DNA of 64,000 nucleotides from Streptococcus panodentis (GTDB lineage Bacteria; Bacillota; Bacilli; Lactobacillales; Streptococcaceae). The position numbers and the translations under genes are program-made. The stretch covers positions 62,001 through 126,000 of the forward strand of contig NZ_QFAY01000004.1 in NCBI RefSeq assembly GCF_017884005.1, given 5' to 3'. Below the pieces are notes generated by a model, which searched no databases, was not told the DNA's origin, and worked only from the letters and a program-made list of their open reading frames with translations. Below, one piece after another: positions 52,231-61,422 of this stretch; position 1 is the stretch's first letter, and each line of letters starts with the position of its first letter.

Positions 52231-53337
52231 TCAATGACCAATCACATAAGTAAACTGACCGGCCGTTTCCTTGTCAAAAGTGCGATAGGAAATCACTCCC
52301 AGCCCTTTGACATTGGCTTCTGAAATCAGGATTGATCCATCCGACTTAACCTGCTCCACAAAGGCGATATGGCCATATGTAGTATCTGCTCCAGCTTGAC
52401 CAGGTGAGAAGCACAGTGCCGCCCGCTCCGTCGGTGTATTGGTCGTTCGATAGCCTGTCTTATGCTTCCAGTCGCCTCCATTCCCCATATAAGGGTCAAA
52501 GGACACCCCTAGCTCTTTGCCTCGATTAAAGACAAACCAAGTGCACTGACCATAAGGATAAGAAGCAGCAATATAACCCGAAGTATCTATCTGTTTAGAT
52601 AGGCTATAGCCATCAGGTACACCTGCAGAAGTGACACCGCCGCCGTCTCTGGTTTTAGCCACCGCCTTCTGAGGCGCTTTAGGTGTGCCGCCATGGTCGT
52701 CAATCCACTTATCCAGCTTTTCCATGGTTTCCGCCCGGCGCTTGCCACTGCCAGAAGTATCTGTGAAATAAACACCGCCTTCTGAGGCTGTATTCAGTGT
52801 TCCTGCCGCATTCTTCTTGGCCTTGTCATCCTGAATCTTAAATGTCTCATTCTTATTCTGAATGATGGTCGTCTTTGTCAAACCAGTGACCGCAGCTTCA
52901 TCATTGAAATTGGCTGCATTATCCGGATTGGAATCAAAAGCCCCATAACCGAACATGTTCGCCCCCTTTTGAGTGGCAACACCAGCCGTACCTAACGAGC
53001 TTTCCAGCTGAGCAATGGCCACAATGGCCCGGACATCCAGACCAGAAGCCGCCTGCCATTCTAAGAGCTTTTTGCCGTTGATTCTGGACTTATCATACTT
53101 GATTCCTGTTGAATCCAAGAAACCATCCAGCTGCTCTGCTGTAATCCCATAACGCTGAGCCAAGAGGTTATGAGTATAGGCATCACCGTCTGACCAATGG
53201 TCTACATAGGTCACACCGTCTACCTCTGACGCAGTGTTTGAATCAGGATTCCCGGCCATGGCCCCGACGATAACCAAGACCAGCAACAAAGGAGAAAAGA
53301 AGGACAAGACCAGGCCGAAGCCAAATAGTTTTTTCAT
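52231..53337 (-). CDS. Conjugative cell-wall hydrolase (lysozyme-like plus CHAP; Tn916 Orf14-like)
   Basis: A 368-residue VirB1-type bifunctional hydrolase. It has an N-terminal membrane anchor (FGFGLVLSFFSPLLLVLVIVG), a lysozyme-like domain (VRAIVAIAQLESSLGTAGVA with the catalytic Glu, GANMFGYGAF), a linker and a C-terminal CHAP amidase/endopeptidase domain with Cys in YPYGQCTWFVFNRGKEL and His in YGHIAFVEQV. It should open peptidoglycan so the conjugation channel can cross the wall. It starts one base after the VirB6-like stop region, with GAGGAGAGGG as its site. Confidence 0.94.
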   Translation of the reverse strand: MKKLFGFGLVLSFFSPLLLVLVIVGAMAGNPDSNTASEVDGVTYVDHWSDGDAYTHNLLAQRYGITAEQLDGFLDSTGIKYDKSRINGKKLLEWQAASGLDVRAIVAIAQLESSLGTAGVATQKGANMFGYGAFDSNPDNAANFNDEAAVTGLTKTTIIQNKNETFKIQDDKAKKNAAGTLNTASEGGVYFTDTSGSGKRRAETMEKLDKWIDDHGGTPKAPQKAVAKTRDGGGVTSAGVPDGYSLSKQIDTSGYIAASYPYGQCTWFVFNRGKELGVSFDPYMGNGGDWKHKTGYRTTNTPTERAALCFSPGQAGADTTYGHIAFVEQVKSDGSILISEANVKGLGVISYRTFDKETAGQFTYVIGH

Positions 53338-53338
53338 C

Positions 53339-55210
53339 TTAGCCCTCTCCTCTCAATCTACTCAATTCCTCGATAATATCATTTTTTCGACGGATATTAT
53401 TCTTCAGCAATTCATCTTTTGGAAGTGTTTTGCGATAGTTGCGGATAAAGGGATTAGAGCCTTGAGGTTCATACATAGCCTCTGATTCTTGGTAATTCTC
53501 TAATTCCTTCTCCAGCCTATCCACCTTGCGCTTGTCCCGATTAGACAGACGCTTGCTTTGCAGTTCCTCAAACTCTGTCCGGTCCTGCTCTGTCCGGCTG
53601 TCCGCTTTGACCTGCTCATAATCCACCCCCTCATAAGTGAAAGGAGAATCTGCCACTCCTGGAGTATCTGGCGAACTTTGAGCGATATCTGATACTCCTG
53701 ATTCATCTTCCAGATCAGGAGCACTGTCTCCAGCGGGCATCTCTGGTTCTTCCTCTGACATAGGCCGGCCACCTGAAAACCAGTTGCTGAGCCACTTGCC
53801 AGACTGAGCCAACGCACCAGCACCAAAACCAGCCCCAGCCATCAGAAAGGCCGTGGACTTTTGCGCCCCTTCAAAGGCATTGGCAGAGGCTTCCACCAGC
53901 CGGTCTTTGCCTTCTGTCATGGTTTGCCTCATGCGGTCATCTACCTGATTAACTACAATTTTAGCCCGAGAACCAAGCAAAACCTCAATCAGCTGGGCCT
54001 TGTACTTCCAAATCAGAAAATAAACAATAGCTTTCCCGACAACGCCCACCATCAGGCGGAACAAACCATTAAAGGTAGACAGTGAGCCATAGTCTTTAAT
54101 CGCTCCTGTAAAGCCCTGCATAAGCAAGCCTTCAATCATCTTCTCCAGATAGAAAATAGAGAGGATTAACAAGCTGGTAATGGCTGGAAAGGCCAGACCG
54201 CCAAACATGATTTTAAAGACCCCAAAGAGAATGTCCTGCATGCGAGGAATGAAAGAGACCAAAAGAGCGACTGGAAAGAGCAGAATCATAATCAGCACTA
54301 GGCTTTGAGCAATGAGATTGAGCAGCTGAATCAGAATAATAGGAATGGCAATGACAATGGCCTCTATAGTTTTAAAGAACACATAAAACAATTTAATAAA
54401 CATGAAATCGAATACCGCAGAAACCCAGCGATTTTTTTCTTCATCATCATTGGCTTTATTCCCCATATCATCAACATAATCAGCCCTATCTTTACTAGAA
54501 ACGGCTTTAAACTTGCCCGAATTATCCAGACTGCCTAAGACTTTGGAATCGTCAAAGGATTCTTCTTTTCCTGACTGCCTATTCTTGTATTTGCCATTTT
54601 CCTGACCGGTATTGACAAAGAGATAGGCCTTATAGCTTGTTTCTGCTATGTAGCTGTCTGCCATTGATTCCCCAATTTTCAGATTTTGATTATCTCCATA
54701 AGGTACAGAAATATTGGCAATCTGCTCGGTTGCTGTATCAGCTATACTATCAACCGTATCCAATATATAGAGGCCCCCAGAGGTGTTTGAGACCGTGCCA
54801 AACCAGGCAAAGCCCAAAGCTACCACAGCCAAGACATGTAGGAGCTTGCGGGAGAAAGAGCCGCTAGACAAGACAAAGCAAAAGAACAGATAAAAACCTA
54901 GCACCATCAAGAGCATAAAGACCAGTGACCCTTGGGCTACTCCCGAAGCAGCCCCTGTAAAGGACTGCCAAATAGCCTTGGAACCATTGTAAACATACTG
55001 CTTATAAGAGCCGTATAGGTCTATTTTCTCGAAAATCCGGATCATGAGGGAGAAGAACCCCACAACTAGATTCAAGAGGAAGAAAGGAAGGTTGACAAAG
55101 ACTTCATTTAACATTGCTATTGTAGAAGTTTCAATAGATTCAGTTTTTTCTAAATAAGACTTCAAGGAGAAGATATCCACTCCCTTTAGTTTTTCAAACA
55201 TTTCCTGCAC
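53339..55210 (-). CDS. VirB6/TrbL-like conjugation channel protein (Tn916 Orf15-like)
   Basis: A 623-residue polytopic membrane protein. Several helices are clear (FLLNLVVGFFSLMIRIFE, LVFMLLMVLGFYLFFCFVL, IVIAIPIILIQLLNLIAQ, LVLIMILLFPVALLVSFI, LMVGVVGKAIVYFLIWKY). A Gly/Ala turn (AFLMAGAGFGAGALAQ) and an acidic then basic coiled tail (RLSNRDKRKVDRLEKELEN) follow. It is the inner-membrane channel part of the type IV secretion system. The start is GTG at 55210, set by AGGAGGG. It lies between the wall hydrolase and the VirB4-like ATPase. Confidence 0.93.
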   Translation of the reverse strand: MQEMFEKLKGVDIFSLKSYLEKTESIETSTIAMLNEVFVNLPFFLLNLVVGFFSLMIRIFEKIDLYGSYKQYVYNGSKAIWQSFTGAASGVAQGSLVFMLLMVLGFYLFFCFVLSSGSFSRKLLHVLAVVALGFAWFGTVSNTSGGLYILDTVDSIADTATEQIANISVPYGDNQNLKIGESMADSYIAETSYKAYLFVNTGQENGKYKNRQSGKEESFDDSKVLGSLDNSGKFKAVSSKDRADYVDDMGNKANDDEEKNRWVSAVFDFMFIKLFYVFFKTIEAIVIAIPIILIQLLNLIAQSLVLIMILLFPVALLVSFIPRMQDILFGVFKIMFGGLAFPAITSLLILSIFYLEKMIEGLLMQGFTGAIKDYGSLSTFNGLFRLMVGVVGKAIVYFLIWKYKAQLIEVLLGSRAKIVVNQVDDRMRQTMTEGKDRLVEASANAFEGAQKSTAFLMAGAGFGAGALAQSGKWLSNWFSGGRPMSEEEPEMPAGDSAPDLEDESGVSDIAQSSPDTPGVADSPFTYEGVDYEQVKADSRTEQDRTEFEELQSKRLSNRDKRKVDRLEKELENYQESEAMYEPQGSNPFIRNYRKTLPKDELLKNNIRRKNDIIEELSRLRGEG

Positions 55211-55224
55211 GCTGTCCCTCCTTT

Positions 55225-57750
55225 CTATGCTGCGTATTTGTTTTCCAATTCTGAAGACACCGTACCTGCCATTGGTTTGAGCAATGGATCAATCCCCTCA
55301 AAAATATTTGTGACCGTAATCATATTGAGATTGTCATAGACATCACGGTACAGGCATTGACCCGAAATCATGCTGTTCACCCATTCCAGATTTTCCTTGG
55401 TCGCTTCCAGCCCCACGTGTTCCAAGATATCCGGCAGCTCATTCTTTTCCTTAAAGGCAAAGATTGTGCCAAAGCCGGTTGTGTCTTCATCGGACTCTGC
55501 ATCATGCACAGATTGAGTGATGAGGCACAAGATGTTATTAAAGAAGCGGCCAACCCGACGCATAGATTTGATGATAGCACGGCCTTCTGCCGACTTCATC
55601 AAAACCCATGCTTCATCGAAAAACTCAATGGTGTCTTCATGACGGTTGAGTTCTCCAAAGCGAGAACAGAAAGCCCCCAAGGCAAACATGAGGACCGTAG
55701 AATTAATTTCTTTGTCCTCCCTGATTGCGTCTTGATTTTGCTTCTTATCATCTGGCAGGGCCAAATCAGCCACCTCCAGAACCGTCACCCGCTTGTCATA
55801 AGACAAGCCTGTCACGTCTCCATAAGAAAAGGCCAGCTCCAGAATTGAGCCTTGGACAACAGAGTTTAAGAAGCGGCCAACAGACCGGACTTCTTTCTCA
55901 CTGCTCTCCAGCAACAAATCCAGTACATGTTTCAGACCGACCGTCTCGCCTTTCTGACGGCGCTCTACAACAGCCGTGATAGCTTCTGAAATAGCCGTGA
56001 CCTGGTCTATGGTGACCTTAATATTCTTGTTAGAATTTAACAAGTAATTCAGCATATTCTTGGCTACAGAAATAGCGTCGTCCTTATCCAGCATAACAAT
56101 AGGATCAAGTGCCCCATGATTGGATTCATCCTTGCTATCCAGCGTTACAAAGTTCATGCTCTTGATGTGTTTGGCCAGCAGCGGATGTTTCTTTTTAAAA
56201 TCTGGATCTTTGACAACCGCTTCAAAGTGCTTTCTAACCGACCTTTTCGGATCAACATAAAGCGCCTTGACATTCTGCAAGGAAGTTAAGGTGAAGATTA
56301 GTTCAGCCAAGAAAGACTTCCCCTCACCGGTTGCACCAGTGATTAGAATATGAGGATTTTTTGTCTGCTTGCCTGCAATGTTTTCCTTATTCCCGACCGT
56401 CGCATTGAATAAAACAATATTCTTTGAAGAACGCTGGGCCTTCTCTAAGCTTTCCCACTGGCCAACGTAGTTGTCTACCCGGCCAATATGCCAACCAACG
56501 CGATTGCCAGCCTTGGTATTGGTAAAAGGCATGAGTTCTGCCAGTCCCCGAGGTGTCACATAATGAGACCAGGTTCTCGTTTTATTATCCAGCAGGTTGC
56601 CATGCAGCAAGGATTGAAAGAGGTAAGGCGTATCAAAACTCGCCTCACTTACCTCCACATTCATATCTTCAAAATAACTGAGCACCGTCTGCTTACGGGC
56701 ACGCAGCTGCTGCAAACTAGAAGCTGACACAATCAAGTAAGCCCCATATTCAAGGATAGATCCCTTCTTATCACCAACTTTTTTCATGAGGTCTTTCAGG
56801 GACATAGCCCCCAGAATGATTTCATCTTGCTGGGCTGTGGCCGTACTCTCTGCCTCCGTCATGATATTCTCAAAACGGTTATTAGAGCGCTCCATACGGC
56901 CTCTGAGAGAAGTCTTATCCAGAAACTCCGCATTAATTCTGAGTTCAACTGGAAAGTCGAACCGCTGCGTAAACTCCCCTAAGTGGAATCCATTAAAGAT
57001 AATAGGAGTTTTCGCAATGGGAAGAATGGTTAAAAAAGATGAACCATATGGGCTTTCTAATTTCAGAAAGCCTCCAGCCATGACCTTGATCAGAGTGTCT
57101 GTTACATTAAGCAAGTTCCTGTTAGCTGTCACTTCCTCCCGCAAGTGCGGGATATAGCGCAAGAACTGCATGCGCTGATAGTAAAACAACTGTTCATCTG
57201 TCAGCCGCTGAACCTTGAGACTGGAAAGAATCTGATAGACCGCTGCTTCACTGGTCTTGTAGTCCTCAAACCAGTTTTCAGGAATCTCCAGCTCATATCC
57301 AACCCCCTTAGCCGCAAAAGCAGATAGTTCTGTGAACCGCTCCAGCGCTAGGCTCTGCAAATTTGTCTGCCGGGTGTCTTTAAGAAGATTAACCCCAACC
57401 AGCCAATCATACTGGTAAGGTATCTCCATTTCATCCGTCAGCTTTTCTACAGTATCAGCTAACAGCTGCTCCCCCAGCTCCCGACTGTCTGGAGACAGCG
57501 CCGCAGAAAAGTCTTTCATCTTTTCTTCCAGCAAAAAATCCTTTGGAATCAGAGAGATTTCAAAGGATTTGTTTTTGGCCAATTTCCGCAGCACTTGAGC
57601 CACCGCCACTTTATGTTCCAGCTTTTTATCTTTATCCGTGATGGTAACCGGAACATTTGGAACACGATAAAAGGCCATGACGCTTTTGTCCTGCTTCATA
57701 GCCAAATGGCTATGTGTCCGAATGATTGGGTAAACTAATGTCGTAGCCAT
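55225..57750 (-). CDS. VirB4-like conjugation ATPase (Tn916 Orf16-like)
   Basis: An 841-residue ATPase of the conjugative transfer apparatus. The Walker A motif is GATGEGKSF (about residue 474), Walker B lies in TIEFFDEAWVLM, and a Gln motif follows in ILCLITQSVHDAES. The N-terminal half is the VirB4-type domain (VMAFYRVPNVPVTITDKDKK, PYQYDWLVGVNLLKDTRQTN). It powers assembly or substrate movement at the membrane. TAAGGAGGTTCA precedes the ATG. Full length for the family. Confidence 0.96.
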   Translation of the reverse strand: MATTLVYPIIRTHSHLAMKQDKSVMAFYRVPNVPVTITDKDKKLEHKVAVAQVLRKLAKNKSFEISLIPKDFLLEEKMKDFSAALSPDSRELGEQLLADTVEKLTDEMEIPYQYDWLVGVNLLKDTRQTNLQSLALERFTELSAFAAKGVGYELEIPENWFEDYKTSEAAVYQILSSLKVQRLTDEQLFYYQRMQFLRYIPHLREEVTANRNLLNVTDTLIKVMAGGFLKLESPYGSSFLTILPIAKTPIIFNGFHLGEFTQRFDFPVELRINAEFLDKTSLRGRMERSNNRFENIMTEAESTATAQQDEIILGAMSLKDLMKKVGDKKGSILEYGAYLIVSASSLQQLRARKQTVLSYFEDMNVEVSEASFDTPYLFQSLLHGNLLDNKTRTWSHYVTPRGLAELMPFTNTKAGNRVGWHIGRVDNYVGQWESLEKAQRSSKNIVLFNATVGNKENIAGKQTKNPHILITGATGEGKSFLAELIFTLTSLQNVKALYVDPKRSVRKHFEAVVKDPDFKKKHPLLAKHIKSMNFVTLDSKDESNHGALDPIVMLDKDDAISVAKNMLNYLLNSNKNIKVTIDQVTAISEAITAVVERRQKGETVGLKHVLDLLLESSEKEVRSVGRFLNSVVQGSILELAFSYGDVTGLSYDKRVTVLEVADLALPDDKKQNQDAIREDKEINSTVLMFALGAFCSRFGELNRHEDTIEFFDEAWVLMKSAEGRAIIKSMRRVGRFFNNILCLITQSVHDAESDEDTTGFGTIFAFKEKNELPDILEHVGLEATKENLEWVNSMISGQCLYRDVYDNLNMITVTNIFEGIDPLLKPMAGTVSSELENKYAA

Positions 57751-57759
57751 TGAACCTCC

Positions 57760-58170
57760 TTATATTTCTGTTTTTTCAAATACGATTTTTTCATATGTTT
57801 CCACCCGTTTTCCCTGGTAAATCGCTTTTTTATTTAAGCGATACTCCCAGAAATAGCGGAGCCAATCCAGCAGAAAAACGTGCATTTTCTTGCCTTGCGG
57901 CTCATATTCTGTGTAGAGTTTGGACAGCTTATAAGGGACATACCAATAAAGAGTGAAAGAAATTGAATGGGTTAGCTTATTCAGCGGCTGGAGAATAGGA
58001 TTGAGATAAGTCAGCATGACAATTAAGACCAAGACAAAGACCACAAAAAAGGACACCTGCATAGGAGTAGCAAAATACCAAATCCGCGTACCTTTTTTAG
58101 TCTTTATTTCCTGAATCCAATAGGGGGCATTTACACCCCTTTTATAATCATAAATTCTCTCCTTATCCAT
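57760..58170 (-). CDS. tcpE: TcpE family conjugal transfer protein
   Basis: A 136-residue membrane protein of the TcpE (Tn916 Orf17) type. It has a basic N-terminal segment (YDYKRGVNAPYWIQEIKTKKG), two helices (VSFFVVFVLVLIVMLTYL; SISFTLYWYVPYKLSKLY) and a conserved C-terminal part (LDWLRYFWEYRLNKKAIYQG). ATG 58170 is chosen over a longer frame that starts inside the upstream gene. It is a channel component required for conjugation in related elements. Confidence 0.88.
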   Translation of the reverse strand: MDKERIYDYKRGVNAPYWIQEIKTKKGTRIWYFATPMQVSFFVVFVLVLIVMLTYLNPILQPLNKLTHSISFTLYWYVPYKLSKLYTEYEPQGKKMHVFLLDWLRYFWEYRLNKKAIYQGKRVETYEKIVFEKTEI

Positions 58171-58171
58171 G

Positions 58172-58402
58172 TCACAGCCCCGTTTCCCAACCCAAAAAGG
58201 TACGAAAAATCCAGCCAACAAAACTCAGCAGCTGCCTTCCCCCACCTGTCAAAATGGCAATAACGGCATAGAAAAATATGGTTACCCCTAAATCAACAAA
58301 GGAACCTTTCCGCCAAGCCATAATGACCAGTACAATCGCAATAAAAGTTATAAGCCAAAAACCATCTCCTTGAAGAAAGCCTTGCAATCCACCTGTATTC
58401 AT
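58172..58402 (-). CDS. TcpD-like small membrane protein
   Basis: A 76-residue protein with two membrane helices (FWLITFIAIVLVIMAW and GVTIFFYAVIAILTGGG) and a short C-terminal amphipathic part. Its size, topology and place between TcpC and TcpE match TcpD-type subunits of Gram-positive conjugation channels. AAAGGAG precedes the ATG. Confidence 0.8.
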   Translation of the reverse strand: MNTGGLQGFLQGDGFWLITFIAIVLVIMAWRKGSFVDLGVTIFFYAVIAILTGGGRQLLSFVGWIFRTFLGWETGL

Positions 58403-58420
58403 ATAATGATTTCTCCTTTT

Positions 58421-59398
58421 CTATTTTGCATAATTTGATGGAATCATATGATCCATCTTATTGATATAGTAGGACTTACCTTTTTCAGAAAGATAAAGGG
58501 TGAAATTTTCTGCATGACTGGAACCTGCGACCTCAAAGGTCACCTGCACATAAGCCACAATCTCGCCCTTCTTTTCCTTATAGTAGGAAAAGTCCAGTGT
58601 TTTAAAAACTGTATTATTTACAGTCTTGATATCCTTGGCCACCAAGTCCAGATTATCCTGACTGGTCGTGTAATTAATGAAAAAGACCTCCAGAAACTTA
58701 TCCAGTTTCTTCTTGGTTTTTTCATCCACCCGATCAGACTGATTCAGTTTCAAGCCGTCTTTGACAGATTTTACCTGATTAGACTGCCAAGCAGTGAACC
58801 AGGGCAGCCCTGCGACATAATAGCCTGTATCGGTCTGGCCGTATGGGATATTAAATTCTGTTGCAATTTCTTCTTCCTTGGTCGCATCCCCCTCCTTAAC
58901 TTTCTGCTTGTAGCGCACCTGATAAGTAGCCACATTATCCTTGACCCTCAAGATCCGATACCAGATCAGCTCACTGGGATTTTTCATCTGACCCTGAGAC
59001 TGGATATCCGGTTCAGACCCATAGAAACTTTTCAGCTTCTCGGCTTGTTCCACCTGTTCAGACGGATTTTCTGAGATAACAAAGTAGTAGTAAACAAAAT
59101 CATTGAGATAATACTCCAAGGCATTGTCTACCCCTGTTTCTGACGGTTTCACCGTCTGATTTGCCTGAGCCTTAGAAACAGCCTGCTCCAGATTCGTGAC
59201 TTTATTAGATAAAGTCATAGCCCGAATCCCGCCGATCAGACCGACCAGCAAAATAAAAATCAATCCTGCCAGCATAGCAAGATTGACCGTCTTTTTACTG
59301 ACAACCTTCAAGCCGCCAGCTTTTGGCTTCTTCTCCCGCTTCACAAAGTGAGAGAAGAAGTCCTGAACCTGTTCATACATCAGCAATAATTTTTTCAT
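58421..59398 (-). CDS. tcpC: TcpC family conjugation protein (Tn916 Orf13-like)
   Basis: A 325-residue bitopic membrane protein. A short cytoplasmic tail (FSHFVKREKKPKAGG) and one helix (LAMLAGLIFILLVGLIGGI) precede two NTF2-like external domains (FVYYYFVISENPSEQVEQ, WYRILRVKDNVATYQVRY; FLEVFFINYTTSQDNLD, DFSYYKEKKGEIVAYVQVTF). TcpC is VirB8-like and holds the conjugation complex at the envelope. TAAAGGAGAGCC precedes the ATG. It is the first gene of the channel module after the small-gene block. Confidence 0.93.
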   Translation of the reverse strand: MKKLLLMYEQVQDFFSHFVKREKKPKAGGLKVVSKKTVNLAMLAGLIFILLVGLIGGIRAMTLSNKVTNLEQAVSKAQANQTVKPSETGVDNALEYYLNDFVYYYFVISENPSEQVEQAEKLKSFYGSEPDIQSQGQMKNPSELIWYRILRVKDNVATYQVRYKQKVKEGDATKEEEIATEFNIPYGQTDTGYYVAGLPWFTAWQSNQVKSVKDGLKLNQSDRVDEKTKKKLDKFLEVFFINYTTSQDNLDLVAKDIKTVNNTVFKTLDFSYYKEKKGEIVAYVQVTFEVAGSSHAENFTLYLSEKGKSYYINKMDHMIPSNYAK

Positions 59399-59472
59399 GG
59401 CTCTCCTTTACATTTTTGCATTTATTTTCCACTAGAACAGACATTTTTAAAATTGTCCGTTAGAATGGAAAC

Positions 59473-59712
59473 TTAATGCGGTACAGCAATCAACTGAAAG
59501 ATAAAGGCATTATAAGCCTCAATATCTCCCCGCATGCTGTCCGCCTGTTCCTGGTTCAAATACCCTAACTGGACGAACCCGGACAATTCCCGAAAAGTCC
59601 AATAAAGGGCCTCCCCATAGGATAAATGGTCTTCAATTAAGTCATCTCCAGACCAGACACTGTAAGGATTTTCTTTCTTAGTCCGGTCTTGCTGGATTCT
59701 GTAAATGATCAT
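59473..59712 (-). CDS. Small ICE protein, unknown (79 aa)
   Basis: I do not recognise this protein. It begins IIYRIQQDRTKKENPYSVW, has LSYGEALYWTFRELSGFVQL and ends NAFIFQLIAVPH. No signal peptide or membrane helix. The start at 59712 follows GAAAGGAGAGGG; the longer frame lies in the upstream gene. It is the last of seven small genes between mobT and tcpC. Confidence 0.72.
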   Translation of the reverse strand: MIIYRIQQDRTKKENPYSVWSGDDLIEDHLSYGEALYWTFRELSGFVQLGYLNQEQADSMRGDIEAYNAFIFQLIAVPH

Positions 59713-59725
59713 TGTCCCTCTCCTT

Positions 59726-60202
59726 TCAATACCCAACATCCAAATAAAAACCTTTTGGGGTAGACAGCACCTGACCGGCTCGAATATAAGACTGAATCGC
59801 CGTTACCCAATTATTGGCTTTAAAGAAAAATTCCACCACCTCGTCCATATCCGCTCCCTTCAAAAGTTGTTTCATCAGCTCTACCTCGTCCTTTGTCACA
59901 AACTTAAACGAATGCGCCATGACAAAATTAAACGTTTTCCGCTGCTGAAACATATGCCGCACCAAATAATCATCACCTTCATAACAATTATTTATCTTTC
60001 CTTTCAAAAGATAAGCTTCTTCCAGAGAAATATAAGGGCCGGTTTCCCAATCTGAAAAACCGCAGACCTTAAAGTTTTCTCCCTTGATTCCCCTTTCCTC
60101 CATGCGCTGTTGGATCTGATCAATATTAAATTTCATTAAATCCAACTGACAGAGAGTATGAATGTTACCGTCTTTTTCCAATACTCGAATATTAGCAATC
60201 AT
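59726..60202 (-). CDS. ICE protein of unknown function (158 aa)
   Basis: Soluble, mixed-charge protein starting IANIRVLEKDGNIHTLCQLD. Its middle reads GFSDWETGPYISLEEAYLLK and its end GQVLSTPKGFYLDVGY. The opening phrase and size vaguely recall ArdA-type antirestriction proteins encoded at a similar place in Tn916 (Orf18), but the acidic ArdA signature is not obvious, so I do not assign it. TAGGAGGGG precedes the ATG, and its start overlaps the upstream gene by four bases. Confidence 0.75.
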   Translation of the reverse strand: MIANIRVLEKDGNIHTLCQLDLMKFNIDQIQQRMEERGIKGENFKVCGFSDWETGPYISLEEAYLLKGKINNCYEGDDYLVRHMFQQRKTFNFVMAHSFKFVTKDEVELMKQLLKGADMDEVVEFFFKANNWVTAIQSYIRAGQVLSTPKGFYLDVGY

Positions 60203-60504
60203 GATTCCCCTCCTACATCTCGCAAGATTTCTTCAATTTCTTCTCGGTGATTGGCCCAAAGATGATAGTCAAAACGATCCGGATCGACATAAAAACAAAT
60301 ATGGAACATGTTTTTAAGTAAATAAGGTGCACGTTGTCTAAATATTGATATGAGCCAATCTTTGCTCGGCTGCTCATTCAAATGATATTCATACAACAGC
60401 CAATTCACAATATTTGCACCAATACAAGGATTTTCACGATAAATTGTATCACCCATCTTATAGCGAGAGTACCATAAATTATAAATAGCATTCAGAGTTG
60501 ACAC
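60199..60504 (-). CDS. Small ICE protein, unknown (about 101 aa)
   Basis: Aromatic-rich soluble protein (AIYNLWYSRYKMGDTIY, NWLLYEYHLNEQPSKDW, FHICFYVDPDRFDYHLW). No recognised family. The start is uncertain: GTG 60504 gives the full frame but its ribosome binding site AAAG is too close, and ATG 60456 lacks one. It overlaps the next gene by four bases. Confidence 0.6.
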   Translation of the reverse strand: MSTLNAIYNLWYSRYKMGDTIYRENPCIGANIVNWLLYEYHLNEQPSKDWLISIFRQRAPYLLKNMFHICFYVDPDRFDYHLWANHREEIEEILRDVGGES

Positions 60505-60549
60505 CTTTGGACTTTCTAAAATGAAAAAGAGGGGCGCAATGCCTCCCTA

Positions 60550-60822
60550 TCATTCCACCTGCCCCATTTTCCTACCGATAGCGGTCATGGCTTTGCGAGC
60601 TTGGGTAATAACGTCATATTGATGATAGTAGTCCTTGATATGCTTTTCCAAAGCCTCCACCATGGAGTCCGGCAAAGTCAAAGCATTTTTCTTCTTGACC
60701 AGACCATGTAACTGCCTCATGACCGACCAAGCTTCACCATACTTATAATTAGCCAACAATTCCCCTGCTTCCTTTGCAAGACCCAAGACCTTCTTATCCA
60801 CTTCGTTTCGTGTTTGTGCCAT
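60550..60822 (-). CDS. Small helical ICE protein, unknown (90 aa)
   Basis: A 90-residue, mostly helical, soluble protein (NEVDKKVLGLAKEAGELLANY, AWSVMRQLHGLVKKKNALTL, VEALEKHIKDYYHQYDVI). The start at 60822 follows GAGGAAAATACAG. No family is recognised. A coiled-coil or DNA-processing accessory role cannot be judged. Confidence 0.65.
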   Translation of the reverse strand: MAQTRNEVDKKVLGLAKEAGELLANYKYGEAWSVMRQLHGLVKKKNALTLPDSMVEALEKHIKDYYHQYDVITQARKAMTAIGRKMGQVE

Positions 60823-60866
60823 CTGTATTTTCCTCATTTCTTTCAAATTCTCTGATACCAACTAAT

Positions 60867-61016
60867 TCAGACGGTAGGAGGAGGGCGGCAGCTGTTCCAT
60901 ACAATGAGACAGCCCCGATTGCTATTTCTGACCAGCTGTTGCATTTCATAAACCAGCAAGCTCTGCATACGCAGCCAATCAAACAGACTGAGCGGATTAA
61001 AAATATAACGAAACAT
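60867..61016 (-). CDS. Very small ICE protein, unknown (49 aa)
   Basis: Forty-nine codons starting MFRYIFNPLSLFDWLRMQ and ending CRPPPTV. GAGAGG lies seven bases before the ATG and the start is only five bases from the stop of the upstream gene, which is the main support. The overlapping frame from 60982 has no ribosome binding site. No family recognised. Confidence 0.5.
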   Translation of the reverse strand: MFRYIFNPLSLFDWLRMQSLLVYEMQQLVRNSNRGCLIVWNSCRPPPTV

Positions 61017-61020
61017 CTGC

Positions 61021-61422
61021 TTACCTCTCACTTTCTAAGGATAGCAGCCATTTCTCTATATGATACTTGGCTGCCAAGGCCAGAATAGAAGCTTTCTGGT
61101 CTTGTCGGCCCTGCTGCAGCAACAGTTCCAACAGGCGTTGCCGTTTCCGATTGGCAAGGTCTTCCAATTCCTCATGATAAAGCTGAATCAAAGAAGACAA
61201 CATCTCTTTTTCTGTCCGCTCTTGAGCAGACCCCCGCTTGTATTGACGGACTTTCCGGACCGAATCAGAAATATCAATCTGATAAAATTGGTAATATTCC
61301 GTATAAATATCTGGAGCATAAAAAAATCGATTCGGAATCAAAATCACCAGCCGCCGCAACAACTCTGTTAAATCCTCTTTCTCCTGCAGCTGACTTTTCA
61401 ATAATAAACTAAGATTTGTCAT
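61021..61422 (-). CDS. ICE protein of unknown function (133 aa)
   Basis: Charged, helical, soluble protein (LLKSQLQEKEDLTELLRRL, SVRKVRQYKRGSAQERTEKE, HEELEDLANRKRQRLLELLLQ). AAGGAGGGAAG precedes the ATG, and its start lies inside the end of the upstream small gene, so the block is translationally coupled. No recognised family. Confidence 0.72.
   Translation of the reverse strand: MTNLSLLLKSQLQEKEDLTELLRRLVILIPNRFFYAPDIYTEYYQFYQIDISDSVRKVRQYKRGSAQERTEKEMLSSLIQLYHEELEDLANRKRQRLLELLLQQGRQDQKASILALAAKYHIEKWLLSLESER

Noticed and set aside
59726..60202. ArdA antirestriction protein
   Set aside because: Position and size are suggestive, but the acidic ArdA signature is not evident, so it was left as unknown.
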